DNA of 64,000 nucleotides, taken from positions 4,669,501 to 4,733,500 of the forward strand of contig NC_009485.1 of assembly GCF_000015165.1 (NCBI RefSeq). The letters run 5' to 3'. Position 1 is the stretch's first letter, and each line of letters opens with the position of its first letter. The notes beneath the pieces are model-generated. The model worked only from the letters and a program-made list of their open reading frames with translations, was not told where the DNA came from and searched no databases. The position numbers and the translations under genes are program-made. Source of the DNA: Bradyrhizobium sp. BTAi1 (GTDB taxonomy: Bacteria > Pseudomonadota > Alphaproteobacteria > Rhizobiales > Xanthobacteraceae). This document shows, one piece after another, positions 20,192 to 27,275 of the stretch.

Positions 20192-20575
20192 TTATTGCGA
20201 TTGCGGGGCCTGCGGCGCCGATGGTGCCGCCGGGCTCTGCTGCTCGTCCGCCTTCTTGAGCTGGTCGAGAACGCCGCCGCCGGTCGGCGCCACCGGAGTG
20301 GCCCCGCCTGACTGGGTCTGCCCGGGCACGTTGCCGAGGATCGAGGTGGGCTTGCGATCGTAGCCTGCCAGCCAGGTCAGCAGCAGGCTGGTGACGAAGA
20401 AGCCGACGGCCAGCACTGCGGTGGTCCGGGTGAGCAGGTTCGCCGTGCCCCGGCTCGACATGAAGCCGGCACCGCCGCCCATGCCGAGGCCACCGCCTTC
20501 GGACTTCTGCAACAGCACCGCGCCGATCAGGACGGCGACGATCATGAGATGAATGACGATAAAGACAGTCTGCAT
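20192..20575 (-). CDS. secG: Protein-export membrane protein SecG
   Basis: Small accessory subunit of the SecYEG translocon, 127 residues. Two membrane segments at about 2-22 and 52-72 flank the conserved cytoplasmic LLQKSEGGGLGMGGGAGFMSSRGTANLLTR region (residues 22-51). The C-terminal 50 residues are a Pro/Ala/Gln-rich tail typical of alphaproteobacterial SecG. GGAAGG precedes the start. Confidence 0.96.
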   Translation of the reverse strand: MQTVFIVIHLMIVAVLIGAVLLQKSEGGGLGMGGGAGFMSSRGTANLLTRTTAVLAVGFFVTSLLLTWLAGYDRKPTSILGNVPGQTQSGGATPVAPTGGGVLDQLKKADEQQSPAAPSAPQAPQSQ

Positions 20576-20767
20576 GGTGACCTTCCGTCACAAGCACTCG
20601 CAGGCCCCGACCGCGGGCCGGGATCGCGAGAGCTTCGCGGGCTATTCGGAAATTTGCGCGGTGTTACACGATCATGCCGGGCAACGCCACCCCTGCAGAT
20701 CATCGCAGGCACGCTTCTCACAAGCACCAAGCCAGCCCTGAGCCGGCTGTTGCCTCGATCAAGAATT

Positions 20768-20779
20768 TCTATTATTAGA
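20768..20779. promoter_or_regulatory. A/T-rich imperfect palindrome just before the XRE-cupin start
   Basis: TCTATTATTAGA, matching its own reverse complement at 10 of 12 positions, ends 5 bases before the start codon in an unusually A/T-rich patch. The position would suit an autoregulatory operator of the downstream HTH protein; this is inference from position. Confidence 0.3.
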
Positions 20780-20784
20780 GACGA

Positions 20785-21351
20785 ATGGATCAATTAATAG
20801 ACGATTTCAGCACCAGGCTCGCCCGCCGCATTCTGCTGGAGCGCGAGAGCCGCGGCTGGTCGCTGGCCGACCTTGCCGACCAGTCCGGCGTGTCCAAGGC
20901 GACGATCAGCAAGATCGAGCGGGCCGAGGTCAGCCCCACCGCCGTCATCCTCGTCAAGCTGGCGAGTGCCTTCGATCTCACCTTGGCCGGCCTGATGTTG
21001 CGCGCGGAGGCCCGGGCCGAGCGCCTGTCGAGAGCCGACGACCGGCCGGTCTGGCGCGATCCCGACACCGGCTATCTGAGGCGACAGATCTTCCTGCGGC
21101 CGGACCACCCGATTGAGCTCGTCACCGTCGAGATGCCCGCAAAGGCAAGCCTGACGCTGCCAGCCTCCTCCTACATCCATATCCGCCAGCTCGTCTGGGT
21201 GCAGAGCGGGCGACTGACGATCACGGAAGGCACTGAGCGCCATGTGCTCGGGCCGGGCGACTGCCTCGGCTTCGGGCCGCCGATCGACACCACCTTCGCC
21301 AACGAGACCGACGCGCCTTGCGTCTATGTGGTCGCCCTCGCCCGGAGCTGA
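20785..21351 (+). CDS. XRE-family transcriptional regulator with C-terminal cupin domain
   Basis: 188 residues. The helix-turn-helix occupies about 10-65 (LADLADQSGVSKATISKIER) and the cupin beta-barrel about 110-185 (VWVQSGRLTITEGTERHVLGPGDCLGFGPP). Proteins of this architecture bind DNA through the HTH and sense a small metabolite in the cupin. The metal-binding His/Glu set of enzymatic cupins is only partly present, so a sensory role is likely. It is followed 2 bases later by a GNAT gene, so the two form an operon and the regulator probably controls it. Confidence 0.93.
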   Translation: MDQLIDDFSTRLARRILLERESRGWSLADLADQSGVSKATISKIERAEVSPTAVILVKLASAFDLTLAGLMLRAEARAERLSRADDRPVWRDPDTGYLRRQIFLRPDHPIELVTVEMPAKASLTLPASSYIHIRQLVWVQSGRLTITEGTERHVLGPGDCLGFGPPIDTTFANETDAPCVYVVALARS

Positions 21352-21353
21352 CA

Positions 21354-21881
21354 ATGCCGCCGATTCGAATCGCAGCGCTTTCCGACACCCCCGCGATCCG
21401 GGCCGCCTTGAGCGGCATGCTGATCGAAACCGTCGCCCATGGCGGCTCGGTCAGCTTCATGCATCCGCTGGCCGAGCACGAGGCCAACGAGTTCTGGCAG
21501 AGTTCGCTTGCCGCCGCTGCGCGCGGCGAACGCATCGTTCTCGGCGCCTTCGACGGTGACGATGTGGTTGCGACCGTGACATTGCAGCTGAAGCTGCCAC
21601 CGAACCAGCCCCACCGCGCCGAGATCGCCAAGATGATGACGCGTGTCAGCCACCGCAAGCGCGGCATCGCCGCCGCGCTGCTGCGGGCCGCCGAAAGCCT
21701 CGCCCGCCGGCATGGCCGCTCGATGCTCGTCCTCGACACCGCCGTCGATGGCGGTGCCTCGCAGCTCTATGAGGGCCTGGGTTTCCAACTCACCGGGATC
21801 ATTCCGGATTATGCCCTGAAGCCGCATGGCGGCCTCACCGGCACCAAGATCTACTGGAAGCGCGTCGCGCCAACGGAGTGA
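21354..21881 (+). CDS. GNAT-family N-acetyltransferase
   Basis: 175-residue GCN5-related acetyltransferase. The acetyl-CoA-binding pattern is visible in MMTRVSHRKRGIAAALLRAA, preceded by the beta4 strand TVTLQLKLPPNQPHRAEIAK and followed by the family's LDTAVDGGASQLYEGLGFQ segment. The ATG at 21354 lies directly behind the regulator's stop. The acceptor substrate is unknown; pairing with an XRE-cupin regulator suggests a small-molecule rather than protein substrate, but that is weak inference. Confidence 0.93.
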   Translation: MPPIRIAALSDTPAIRAALSGMLIETVAHGGSVSFMHPLAEHEANEFWQSSLAAAARGERIVLGAFDGDDVVATVTLQLKLPPNQPHRAEIAKMMTRVSHRKRGIAAALLRAAESLARRHGRSMLVLDTAVDGGASQLYEGLGFQLTGIIPDYALKPHGGLTGTKIYWKRVAPTE

Positions 21882-21917
21882 ATGCGGCGCGTTCGCGCAA
21901 TCTCGGCAGATTGCCGC

Positions 21918-22673
21918 TCAACATCCTTTCGCAATTGCGAGAAAATCCGCCGCCTTGAGGCTGGCGCCGCCGACCAGGGCGCCATTCACATTCGCGACCG
22001 CCATCAGCTCGGCCGCATTGGACGGCTTCACCGAACCGCCATAGAGGATGCGCATCCGCGCCCCCTCGCCGTTGAAGCGCTCGATCAGCAGCGTCCTGAT
22101 AAATGCATGGATTTGCTCGACATCCTTTGCGGTCGGGGTCAGGCCGGTGCCGATCGCCCAAACCGGCTCATAGGCCACGGTCAGATTGGCCGCCGTGGAG
22201 CCTTGCGGCAGGCTGAGGTTCAGCTGGCCGCGCAGGATGTCCAGGGTCTGACCGGCGTCGCGCTGCTGCTGGGTCTCGCCGACGCAGACGATCGCAACCA
22301 GGCCGGCGCGCCAGACGGCTTCCGTCTTCTGGTGCACCACAACATCGCTCTCACCATGATCGGCGCGACGTTCGGAGTGGCCGACGATGATCGCACTGGC
22401 GCCGGCATCAGCCAGCATCTCGGCTGAAAGGTCGCCGGTATGGGCCCCCGATGCCTTGGCGTGGCAATCCTGCGCGCCGACGGCCACAGCCCTCGTGCCA
22501 CGCGCTTTGTCGGCAAAGCCGGCCAGCAAGGTTGCCGGCGGACACACCAGGAGATCGGCCTTGCCGGTGACTTCGGCGGCGCCCGCCAGCATCGCCTCGA
22601 ACTCGGCGGTGGAGGCCTTCAGGCCGTTCATTTTCCAGTTGCCGGCGATCAGCGGCCGGATGTGGTCGGTCAT
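21918..22673 (-). CDS. tpiA: Triose-phosphate isomerase
   Basis: Interconverts dihydroxyacetone phosphate and glyceraldehyde 3-phosphate. 251 residues. The substrate-binding lysine lies in AGNWKMNG, the catalytic His in VGHSERRADHGESD, the catalytic Glu in VAYEPVWAIGTGLTP, and the phosphate loop in YGGSVKPSNAAELM. Its gene points away from the ppiD-like gene and converges on the GNAT gene. Confidence 0.98.
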   Translation of the reverse strand: MTDHIRPLIAGNWKMNGLKASTAEFEAMLAGAAEVTGKADLLVCPPATLLAGFADKARGTRAVAVGAQDCHAKASGAHTGDLSAEMLADAGASAIIVGHSERRADHGESDVVVHQKTEAVWRAGLVAIVCVGETQQQRDAGQTLDILRGQLNLSLPQGSTAANLTVAYEPVWAIGTGLTPTAKDVEQIHAFIRTLLIERFNGEGARMRILYGGSVKPSNAAELMAVANVNGALVGGASLKAADFLAIAKGC

Positions 22674-22896
22674 GGCAGGATTCCAGCAAGCGTTGGTGAC
22701 AGGGATCGGCTAGCAGAGCCGTTCGAGCAGTACCAGAGCGCGGCCGGCCTTCCCACCGCTTCAATCCGCCTCAGGCCCGAGGTTGCGACCCGGCGGCGGC
22801 GTCTTTATAAGCCGTTTCAACTCGGTGACGCCCTTTCGCGGATTCTGCTCTAAGGCGCGGCCCCTTCATCCTTTTTCCTGCAGACAGACTGGACCC

Positions 22897-24807
22897 ATGC
22901 TTCGAGGATTACGCAAGGCCTCATCAAACTGGCTCGGCAAGACCATCATGGCGGTGGTCATGGGCGTTTTGATCGTCAGTTTCGGCATCTGGGGCATCGC
23001 CGATATCTTCCGCGGCTTCGGACAATCGACGGCTGCCACGGTGGGCCGGACTGAGATCTCGATCAACGAGTTCCGGCAGATCTATACCGATCGGCTGCAG
23101 CAGATTGGCCGCCAGCTCGGCCGTCCCCTGACGCAGGAGCAGGCCCGCATGTTCGGGCTCGACCGCACCGTGCTGCAGCAGACGATCGCAGAAGCAGCGC
23201 TTGACGAGGACGCGCGCCGTCTCGGGCTCGGCCAGTCCGATGCCGAGACGATGCGCGTGATTCTCAGCGATCCGAACTTCAAGGGCCCGAACGGCGCCTT
23301 CGATCCGCAGCGCTTCCAGGCCATCATCCGCAATTTCGGCTTCACCGAGCAGCGCTATCTGGCGGACCAGCGCCGGGTCTCGCTGCGGCGGCAGATCACG
23401 GGCACGATCGCGGCTGGCCTCGAGCCGCCGAACACGATGCTGGACGCACTGAGCCGCTTCCAGAACGAGCAGCGCTCGATCGACTATCTCAAGCTCGATG
23501 CGGCGCAGGCCGGCCCGATCGATGCGCCCTCGCCGGAGGTGCTTGCCTCCTATTTCGATGAGCACAAGGCGCAGTTCAAGGCGCCGGAATATCGCAAGAT
23601 CTCGTTCGTTCTGGTGACCCCGGAAGACATCGGCAAATGGACCGATGTCTCGGATGAGGATGCCAGGAAGCTGTTCGACCAGCGCAAGGCGCAAATGGGC
23701 ACGCCGGAGAAGCGCCAGGTGCAGCAGATGACCTTCCCGACCATGGAGGAGGCGCAGGCGGCGCGCGCGCGCATCGCTTCAGGTGAGGTCAGCTTCGACG
23801 AGCTCGCCAAGGAGCGCAACCTCAACCCCGCCGACCTCGATCTCGGACTGGTGACGAAAACGGCCATCCTCGACCCTGCCGTTGCCGACATGGCGTTCTC
23901 GCTGCCGACCGGTGAGGTCAGCCAGCCGGTCAAGGGAGCGTTCAACGTGGCGCTCGTCAAGGTCAGCGCGATCCAGCCCGGCCAGCAGCCGGCCTATGAG
24001 AGCGTCGCGACCGACATCAAGAAGGAGATCGCTGCCGACCGCGCCAAGTCGCAGGTGGCCAATCTTCGCGACAAGATGGAAGACGAGCGCGGCGGCGGCG
24101 CCAGCGTGGCCGAGGCTGCCAAGAAGCTGGGCCTCAACGCCATCACGGTCGAGGCGGTCGACCGGTCCGGCAAGCAGCCCGACGGCCAGCCGGTGCCGAA
24201 CATCCCGCTCGGCCTCGACGTCGTTGCGCAGGCCTTCAACAGCGATGTCGGCGTCGACAACGAGCCGATCTCGTTCCGTGGCGGCTATGTCTGGTACGAG
24301 GTGCTCGGCATTACCCCGCCGCGCGACCGCAGCCTCGACGAGGTGAAGGATCAGGTCGCCGCCAAATGGCGCGATGACGAGGTCGCGGCCAAGCTGCGCG
24401 CCAAGGCCACCGATCTCGTCAAGAAGCTCAACGAAGGCGGCAAGCTCGCCGATGAGGCGGCCATGCTCGGCGTAAAGGTCGAAACCGCCAGCGCGTTCAA
24501 GCGCGATGCGACTGTGCCCGGCGTGCCGGCCGGCGCTATCGTCGCCGCGTTCCGGACGGCCAAGGACGGCGTCGGCCAAACCGAAGCCGAGGGTGGCCGG
24601 CAATGGATCGTCTTTCGCGTCACCGATATCACCGAGCCGAAGGTCGATCTCGCCTCCGAGGACATTAAGAAGCTGAAGGACCAGCTGCAACGGGCGCTGG
24701 CCGACGAGCAAGGCACGGCCTATGTCATGAAGCTCGAGAAGGACATCGGGACGACGATCAACGAGGCCGCCGTCGCACAGGTGGTCGGCGGCGGCAACAA
24801 CCAGTAA
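22897..24807 (+). CDS. ppiD: PpiD/SurA-like periplasmic peptidyl-prolyl isomerase
   Basis: 636-residue membrane-anchored chaperone. One N-terminal membrane segment spans about 12-35 (LGKTIMAVVMGVLIVSFGIWG). A SurA_N-type helical domain follows (TEISINEFRQIYTDRLQQIG), then a parvulin-like rotamase region at about 240-350 (ARIASGEVSFDELAKERN, and FSLPTGEVSQPV), and a long C-terminal part. The architecture matches PpiD, which assists outer-membrane and exported proteins. The ATG at 22897 gives the membrane anchor at the right place; the frame reaches upstream to 22783 without support. It stands before trpD, a pairing I know from related genomes. Confidence 0.92.
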   Translation: MLRGLRKASSNWLGKTIMAVVMGVLIVSFGIWGIADIFRGFGQSTAATVGRTEISINEFRQIYTDRLQQIGRQLGRPLTQEQARMFGLDRTVLQQTIAEAALDEDARRLGLGQSDAETMRVILSDPNFKGPNGAFDPQRFQAIIRNFGFTEQRYLADQRRVSLRRQITGTIAAGLEPPNTMLDALSRFQNEQRSIDYLKLDAAQAGPIDAPSPEVLASYFDEHKAQFKAPEYRKISFVLVTPEDIGKWTDVSDEDARKLFDQRKAQMGTPEKRQVQQMTFPTMEEAQAARARIASGEVSFDELAKERNLNPADLDLGLVTKTAILDPAVADMAFSLPTGEVSQPVKGAFNVALVKVSAIQPGQQPAYESVATDIKKEIAADRAKSQVANLRDKMEDERGGGASVAEAAKKLGLNAITVEAVDRSGKQPDGQPVPNIPLGLDVVAQAFNSDVGVDNEPISFRGGYVWYEVLGITPPRDRSLDEVKDQVAAKWRDDEVAAKLRAKATDLVKKLNEGGKLADEAAMLGVKVETASAFKRDATVPGVPAGAIVAAFRTAKDGVGQTEAEGGRQWIVFRVTDITEPKVDLASEDIKKLKDQLQRALADEQGTAYVMKLEKDIGTTINEAAVAQVVGGGNNQ

Positions 24808-24826
24808 CGGACGGCTGAGTGAGGCG

Positions 24827-25840
24827 ATGAACGATCTCAAGTCCATCATCGGCAAGGTCGCGACCGGCGCGCCCTTGTCGCGCGAGGAGGCCGCATCCGC
24901 CTTCGACAGCATGATGTCCGGCGAAGCAACGCCGTCGCAGATGGGCGCGCTGCTGATGGCGTTGCGCGTGCGCGGCGAGACGGTGGAGGAGATCACCGGC
25001 GCGGTCAGCGTGATGCGGGCCAAGATGCTGCGGGTCGATGCGCCCGCCGGCGCAGTCGACATCGTCGGCACCGGCGGTGACGGTTCGGGCTCGGTCAACG
25101 TCTCGACCTGCGCGGCCTTCATCGTCGCGGGCGCCGGGATCCCGGTCGCCAAGCACGGCAATCGCGCTTTGTCCTCGCGGTCGGGCGCGGCCGACGTGCT
25201 CGCCGCGCTCGGCGTCAAGATCGATCTCAAGCCCGATCAGGTCGGGCGCTGCGTCCAGGAGGCCGGCATCGGCTTCATGTTCGCGCCGGCGCATCATCCG
25301 GCGATGAAGAATGTCGGCCCGACCCGCGTCGAGCTCGCGACCCGCACCATCTTCAATCTGCTGGGCCCGTTGTCGAATCCCGCAGGCGTCAAACACCAGA
25401 TGGTCGGTGTGTTCTCGCGGCAATGGGTGGAGCCGCTGGCGCAGGTCTTGAAGAATCTCGGCTCGAAGGCGGCCTGGGTCGTGCACGGCTCCGACGGGCT
25501 CGACGAGATCACGTTGACCGGCCCGACCTTCGTCGCCGCGCTCGAGCACGGTCAGATCAGGACATTCGAGGTCACCCCCGAGCAGGCCGGGCTTGGCCTG
25601 TGCGGCAGCGACGGGCTCAAGGGCGGTGACGCGGCGGCCAATGCCGTGGCGCTGCAGAGCGTCCTGGACGGGATGCCGAGCCCCTATCGCGACGTCGCCC
25701 TGCTGAATGCGGCGGCGGCGCTGGTCGTCGCCGGCCGAGCCAAGACGCTTGCGGAAGGCGTTGCAATCGGCCGCGACGCGCTCGACAGCGGCGCGGCGGC
25801 GGCGCGGCTGAAGCACCTGATCGCGGTCTCCAACAGCTGA
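24827..25840 (+). CDS. trpD: Anthranilate phosphoribosyltransferase
   Basis: Second step of tryptophan synthesis: anthranilate plus phosphoribosyl pyrophosphate gives phosphoribosylanthranilate. 337 residues. The PRPP-binding GTGGDGSGSVNVST motif, KHGNRALSSRSGAADVLAALG and LGPLSNPAG are all present. GAGTGAGG precedes the start. It is followed 16 bases later by trpC. No trp leader peptide or attenuator was seen in front of it, and the gene is only 19 bases behind the ppiD-like gene. Confidence 0.98.
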   Translation: MNDLKSIIGKVATGAPLSREEAASAFDSMMSGEATPSQMGALLMALRVRGETVEEITGAVSVMRAKMLRVDAPAGAVDIVGTGGDGSGSVNVSTCAAFIVAGAGIPVAKHGNRALSSRSGAADVLAALGVKIDLKPDQVGRCVQEAGIGFMFAPAHHPAMKNVGPTRVELATRTIFNLLGPLSNPAGVKHQMVGVFSRQWVEPLAQVLKNLGSKAAWVVHGSDGLDEITLTGPTFVAALEHGQIRTFEVTPEQAGLGLCGSDGLKGGDAAANAVALQSVLDGMPSPYRDVALLNAAAALVVAGRAKTLAEGVAIGRDALDSGAAAARLKHLIAVSNS

Positions 25841-25856
25841 TCTTTCGGAGCGCGCC

Positions 25857-26675
25857 ATGTCGGATATCCTGGCCAAGATCGAAGCCTATAAGCGCGAGGA
25901 GATCGCCGCTGCCAAGCGCGCCTGTCCCCTCGCGGAGCTCGAGGCCCGCGCGCGCGACGCTTCGCCTCCCCGCGGATTTGTGGCCGCCATCCGCAACAAG
26001 CATGCGAACGGCGACTATGCGCTGATCGCGGAGGTGAAGAAGGCGTCGCCGTCGAAGGGGCTGATCCGCGCCGATTTCGACCCGCCCGTTCTCGCCAGGG
26101 CCTATCAGGCCGGCGGCGCCGCCTGCCTCTCTGTGCTGACCGATACGCCATCCTTCCAGGGGCATCTGGAGTTCATGGTGGCGGCGCGATCCGCGACCAC
26201 CCTGCCCGTGTTGCGCAAGGACTTCTTGTTCGACACCTACCAGGTGGCCGAGGCGCGTGCGCATGGCGCAGACTGCATCCTGATCATCATGGCGGCGCTG
26301 GATGACGCAGCTGCCGCCGATATCGAGGCCGCGGCGCTCGACAGCGGCATGGATGTGCTGATCGAAATCCATGATCGCGACGAGCTCGACCGCGCGCTCA
26401 AGCTGCGCTCGCCGATGATCGGCATCAACAACCGCAACCTGCGCACCTTCGAGACCACGCTGGCGACCTCCGAGGCGCTCGCGCCGCTGGTGCCCAAGGA
26501 GCGTCTGCTCGTCGGCGAGAGCGGCATCTTCACCCCAGCCGATCTCACCCGTCTGGCGCGCGTCGACATCCAGACCTTCCTGGTCGGCGAAAGCCTGATG
26601 CGCCAGGCTGACGTGACCGCCGCGACGCGCGCGCTGCTGGCGCGCGACGCCAGCCCCGCAAGCGCGGCCGAGTGA
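25857..26675 (+). CDS. trpC: Indole-3-glycerol phosphate synthase
   Basis: Single-function TrpC barrel enzyme of 272 residues, not fused to TrpF. Conserved segments are EVKKASPSKGLIRADFDP (catalytic lysine and Glu), LRKDFLFDTYQVAEARAHGAD, IIMAALDD, GINNRNLRTFETTL and LVGESGIFTPADL. GGAGCGCGCC precedes the ATG. The stop codon lies 2 bases before the moaC ATG. Confidence 0.98.
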   Translation: MSDILAKIEAYKREEIAAAKRACPLAELEARARDASPPRGFVAAIRNKHANGDYALIAEVKKASPSKGLIRADFDPPVLARAYQAGGAACLSVLTDTPSFQGHLEFMVAARSATTLPVLRKDFLFDTYQVAEARAHGADCILIIMAALDDAAAADIEAAALDSGMDVLIEIHDRDELDRALKLRSPMIGINNRNLRTFETTLATSEALAPLVPKERLLVGESGIFTPADLTRLARVDIQTFLVGESLMRQADVTAATRALLARDASPASAAE

Positions 26676-26677
26676 TC

Positions 26678-27169
26678 ATGGCCGATACGCCGGACAAGCC
26701 GTCCCTCACCCATATCGATGCCCGCGGCGAAGCCCGCATGGTCGACGTCTCGGACAAGCCCGCGACGGAGCGGACCGCGACCGCCGAGGGCCGCGTTGTC
26801 ATGAGCGCCGCGACGCTGGAGCTGATCATGTCCGGCAACGCCAAGAAGGGCGACGTGCTCGGCACCGCCCGGATCGCCGGCATCATGGCCGCGAAGCGGA
26901 CCTCGGACCTCATTCCGTTGTGCCACCCGCTGGCCCTCTCGAAGGTCACGGTCGACATCACCCCTGATGCCGCCCTGCCCGGCTGCCTGGTGAGCGCGAC
27001 CGTGAAGGTCACCGGACCCACCGGCGTCGAGATGGAGGCGCTGACCGCCGTCTCCGTCGCCTGTCTCACCATCTATGATATGATCAAGGCTGCCGAGCGC
27101 GGCGTCCGCATCGAAGGCATTCGCTTGACCGAGAAACTCGGCGGCAAGTCCGGACACTATCGCGCCTGA
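26678..27169 (+). CDS. moaC: Cyclic pyranopterin monophosphate synthase
   Basis: Works after MoaA in molybdenum cofactor biosynthesis, converting 3',8-cyclo-GTP to cPMP. 163 residues. Active-site segments are TSDLIPLCHPL, GVEMEALTAVSVACLTIYDM and IKAAERG, and the C-terminus KLGGKSGHYRA is typical. The ATG at 26678 is preferred; an in-frame GTG at 26672 overlaps the trpC stop. In related genomes moaC is usually followed directly by moeA. Here moeA begins 9 kb further on. Confidence 0.97.
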   Translation: MADTPDKPSLTHIDARGEARMVDVSDKPATERTATAEGRVVMSAATLELIMSGNAKKGDVLGTARIAGIMAAKRTSDLIPLCHPLALSKVTVDITPDAALPGCLVSATVKVTGPTGVEMEALTAVSVACLTIYDMIKAAERGVRIEGIRLTEKLGGKSGHYRA

Positions 27170-27199
27170 CGGTGCCTGGGTGCCGAATACAACCGTAAA

Positions 27200-27214
27200 T
27201 TAACCCATCGCTAA
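27200..27214. promoter_or_regulatory. CtrA-like site upstream of the GGDEF-EAL gene
   Basis: TTAA-CCCATCG-CTAA, 62 bases before the start codon, one mismatch from TTAA-N7-TTAA. Together with 8329-8343 it shares the longer core TTAA-N3-ATCGCTAAC. CtrA or another regulator could read it; motif resemblance only. Confidence 0.35.
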
Positions 27215-27275
27215 CTCAACTTCCTAACCTGACCTGCACGGCGGTCCCTGTAGCCATGGTGGTGGGAGGGATACA

